From: Alphaproteobacteria bacterium
GTDB taxonomy: Bacteria > Pseudomonadota > Alphaproteobacteria > Puniceispirillales > UBA1172
NCBI GenBank assembly: GCA_024639485.1
Contig: JAHEII010000016.1
Span: 1 to 34,966 of the forward strand
DNA: 34,966 bases
Reading direction: 5' to 3'
The notes beneath the pieces were generated by a model that was not told the origin of the DNA, did not search any database, and saw nothing but the letters and a program-made list of their open reading frames with translations. Positions 34,834 through 34,966 of the stretch are shown one piece after another. The position numbers and the translations under genes were made by a program. How positions within the stretch are numbered: the first letter of the stretch is position 1; every line of letters starts with the position of its first letter.

Positions 34834-34890
34834 TCAGGGGCGTAAATCGGCTAAACAATTTTTTATGATGTCGTTTATAGTTTTACGCAT
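34834..34890 (-). CDS. 18-codon upstream open frame (possible leader peptide)
   Basis: The minus strand encodes MRKTINDIIKNCLADLRP and a TGA stop. AGGAGA lies about nine bases before the ATG, a better site than chance would suggest. The frame ends 118 nt before proX and starts about 27 nt after the terminator-like hairpin. It could be a translated leader controlling the importer, or spurious; no regulatory codon run is seen. Confidence 0.4.
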   Translation of the reverse strand: MRKTINDIIKNCLADLRP

Positions 34891-34916
34891 GATAATATCT
34901 CTCCTGAAAAACAGAA

Positions 34917-34948
34917 GAAAAGCCGGATTATATTCCGGCTTTTTTTTA
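34917..34948. terminator. Bidirectional rho-independent terminator at right edge
   Basis: AGCCGGA (34921-34927) pairs with TCCGGCT (34934-34940) around a 6-nt loop, extended by A/T pairs. An eight-T run follows on the plus strand and a shorter TTTTC on the minus strand. It probably ends a gene beyond the right edge. On the minus strand, TATAAT occurs in the loop region (34932-34927) with CTCACA 16 nt upstream, so a promoter for the leader and proX may overlap it. Confidence 0.7.
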
Positions 34949-34966
34949 TGTGAGATATATTATTTT

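Overview
This window reads as a chromosomal segment of a free-living marine alphaproteobacterium. The gene order, the moderate-to-low GC (judged by eye), the alphaproteobacterial-type iron superoxide dismutase and the AapJQMP-type amino-acid transporter all fit. The SAR116 clade (Puniceispirillum-like) is my best guess, mainly because of the DMSP lyase DddP together with many ABC/TRAP importers. That placement is inference; no 16S rRNA gene is present. I see no rRNA, tRNA, CRISPR array, insertion sequence, phage gene or DNA-binding regulator. Genes are densely packed and only one gene-free stretch exceeds 300 bases (11523-11843).

Layout. 1-5579 is mostly housekeeping: an RNA 2'-O-methyltransferase cut by the left edge, pterin dehydratase, argG, a small secreted protein, sodB, gabD and hpt. 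5617-11522 (minus strand) is a probable transport/catabolism operon: TRAP receptor dctP, small permease dctQ, an unusually large dctM, then the DMSP lyase gene dddP. 11844-17199 holds nicotinamidase, a ferredoxin-reductase-like flavoprotein, a puuA-puuB pair for gamma-glutamyl-polyamine/amine catabolism and a LysE-type exporter. 17406-20896 is a manganese (or zinc/iron) ABC importer in which the first permease gene is disrupted by an apparent 16-nt loss. 21120-22328 is a creatinase. 22483-26871 is a four-gene polar amino-acid ABC importer. 26860-28889 holds an Ldh_2-family dehydrogenase and an EamA permease. 28886-34715 (minus strand) is a betaine/choline-type ABC importer followed by choline-sulfatase.

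Taken together, the region handles small nitrogen- and sulfur-containing metabolites typical of plankton exudates: DMSP (dddP), choline-O-sulfate and betaines (betC plus importer), creatine (creatinase), polyamines/GABA (puuA, puuB, gabD) and amino acids (aap). 

The most interesting non-coding signals are stem-loops in the receptor-to-next-gene gap of three different importers, a 22-bp palindromic operator over the metal-importer promoter, a structured leader before creatinase, a 16-bp hairpin between creatinase and aapJ, and an 18-codon upstream reading frame with a terminator/promoter overlap before the betaine importer. No whole new defence or mobile system is visible. The best candidate for undescribed biology is the TRAP-DddP linkage with its enlarged permease.
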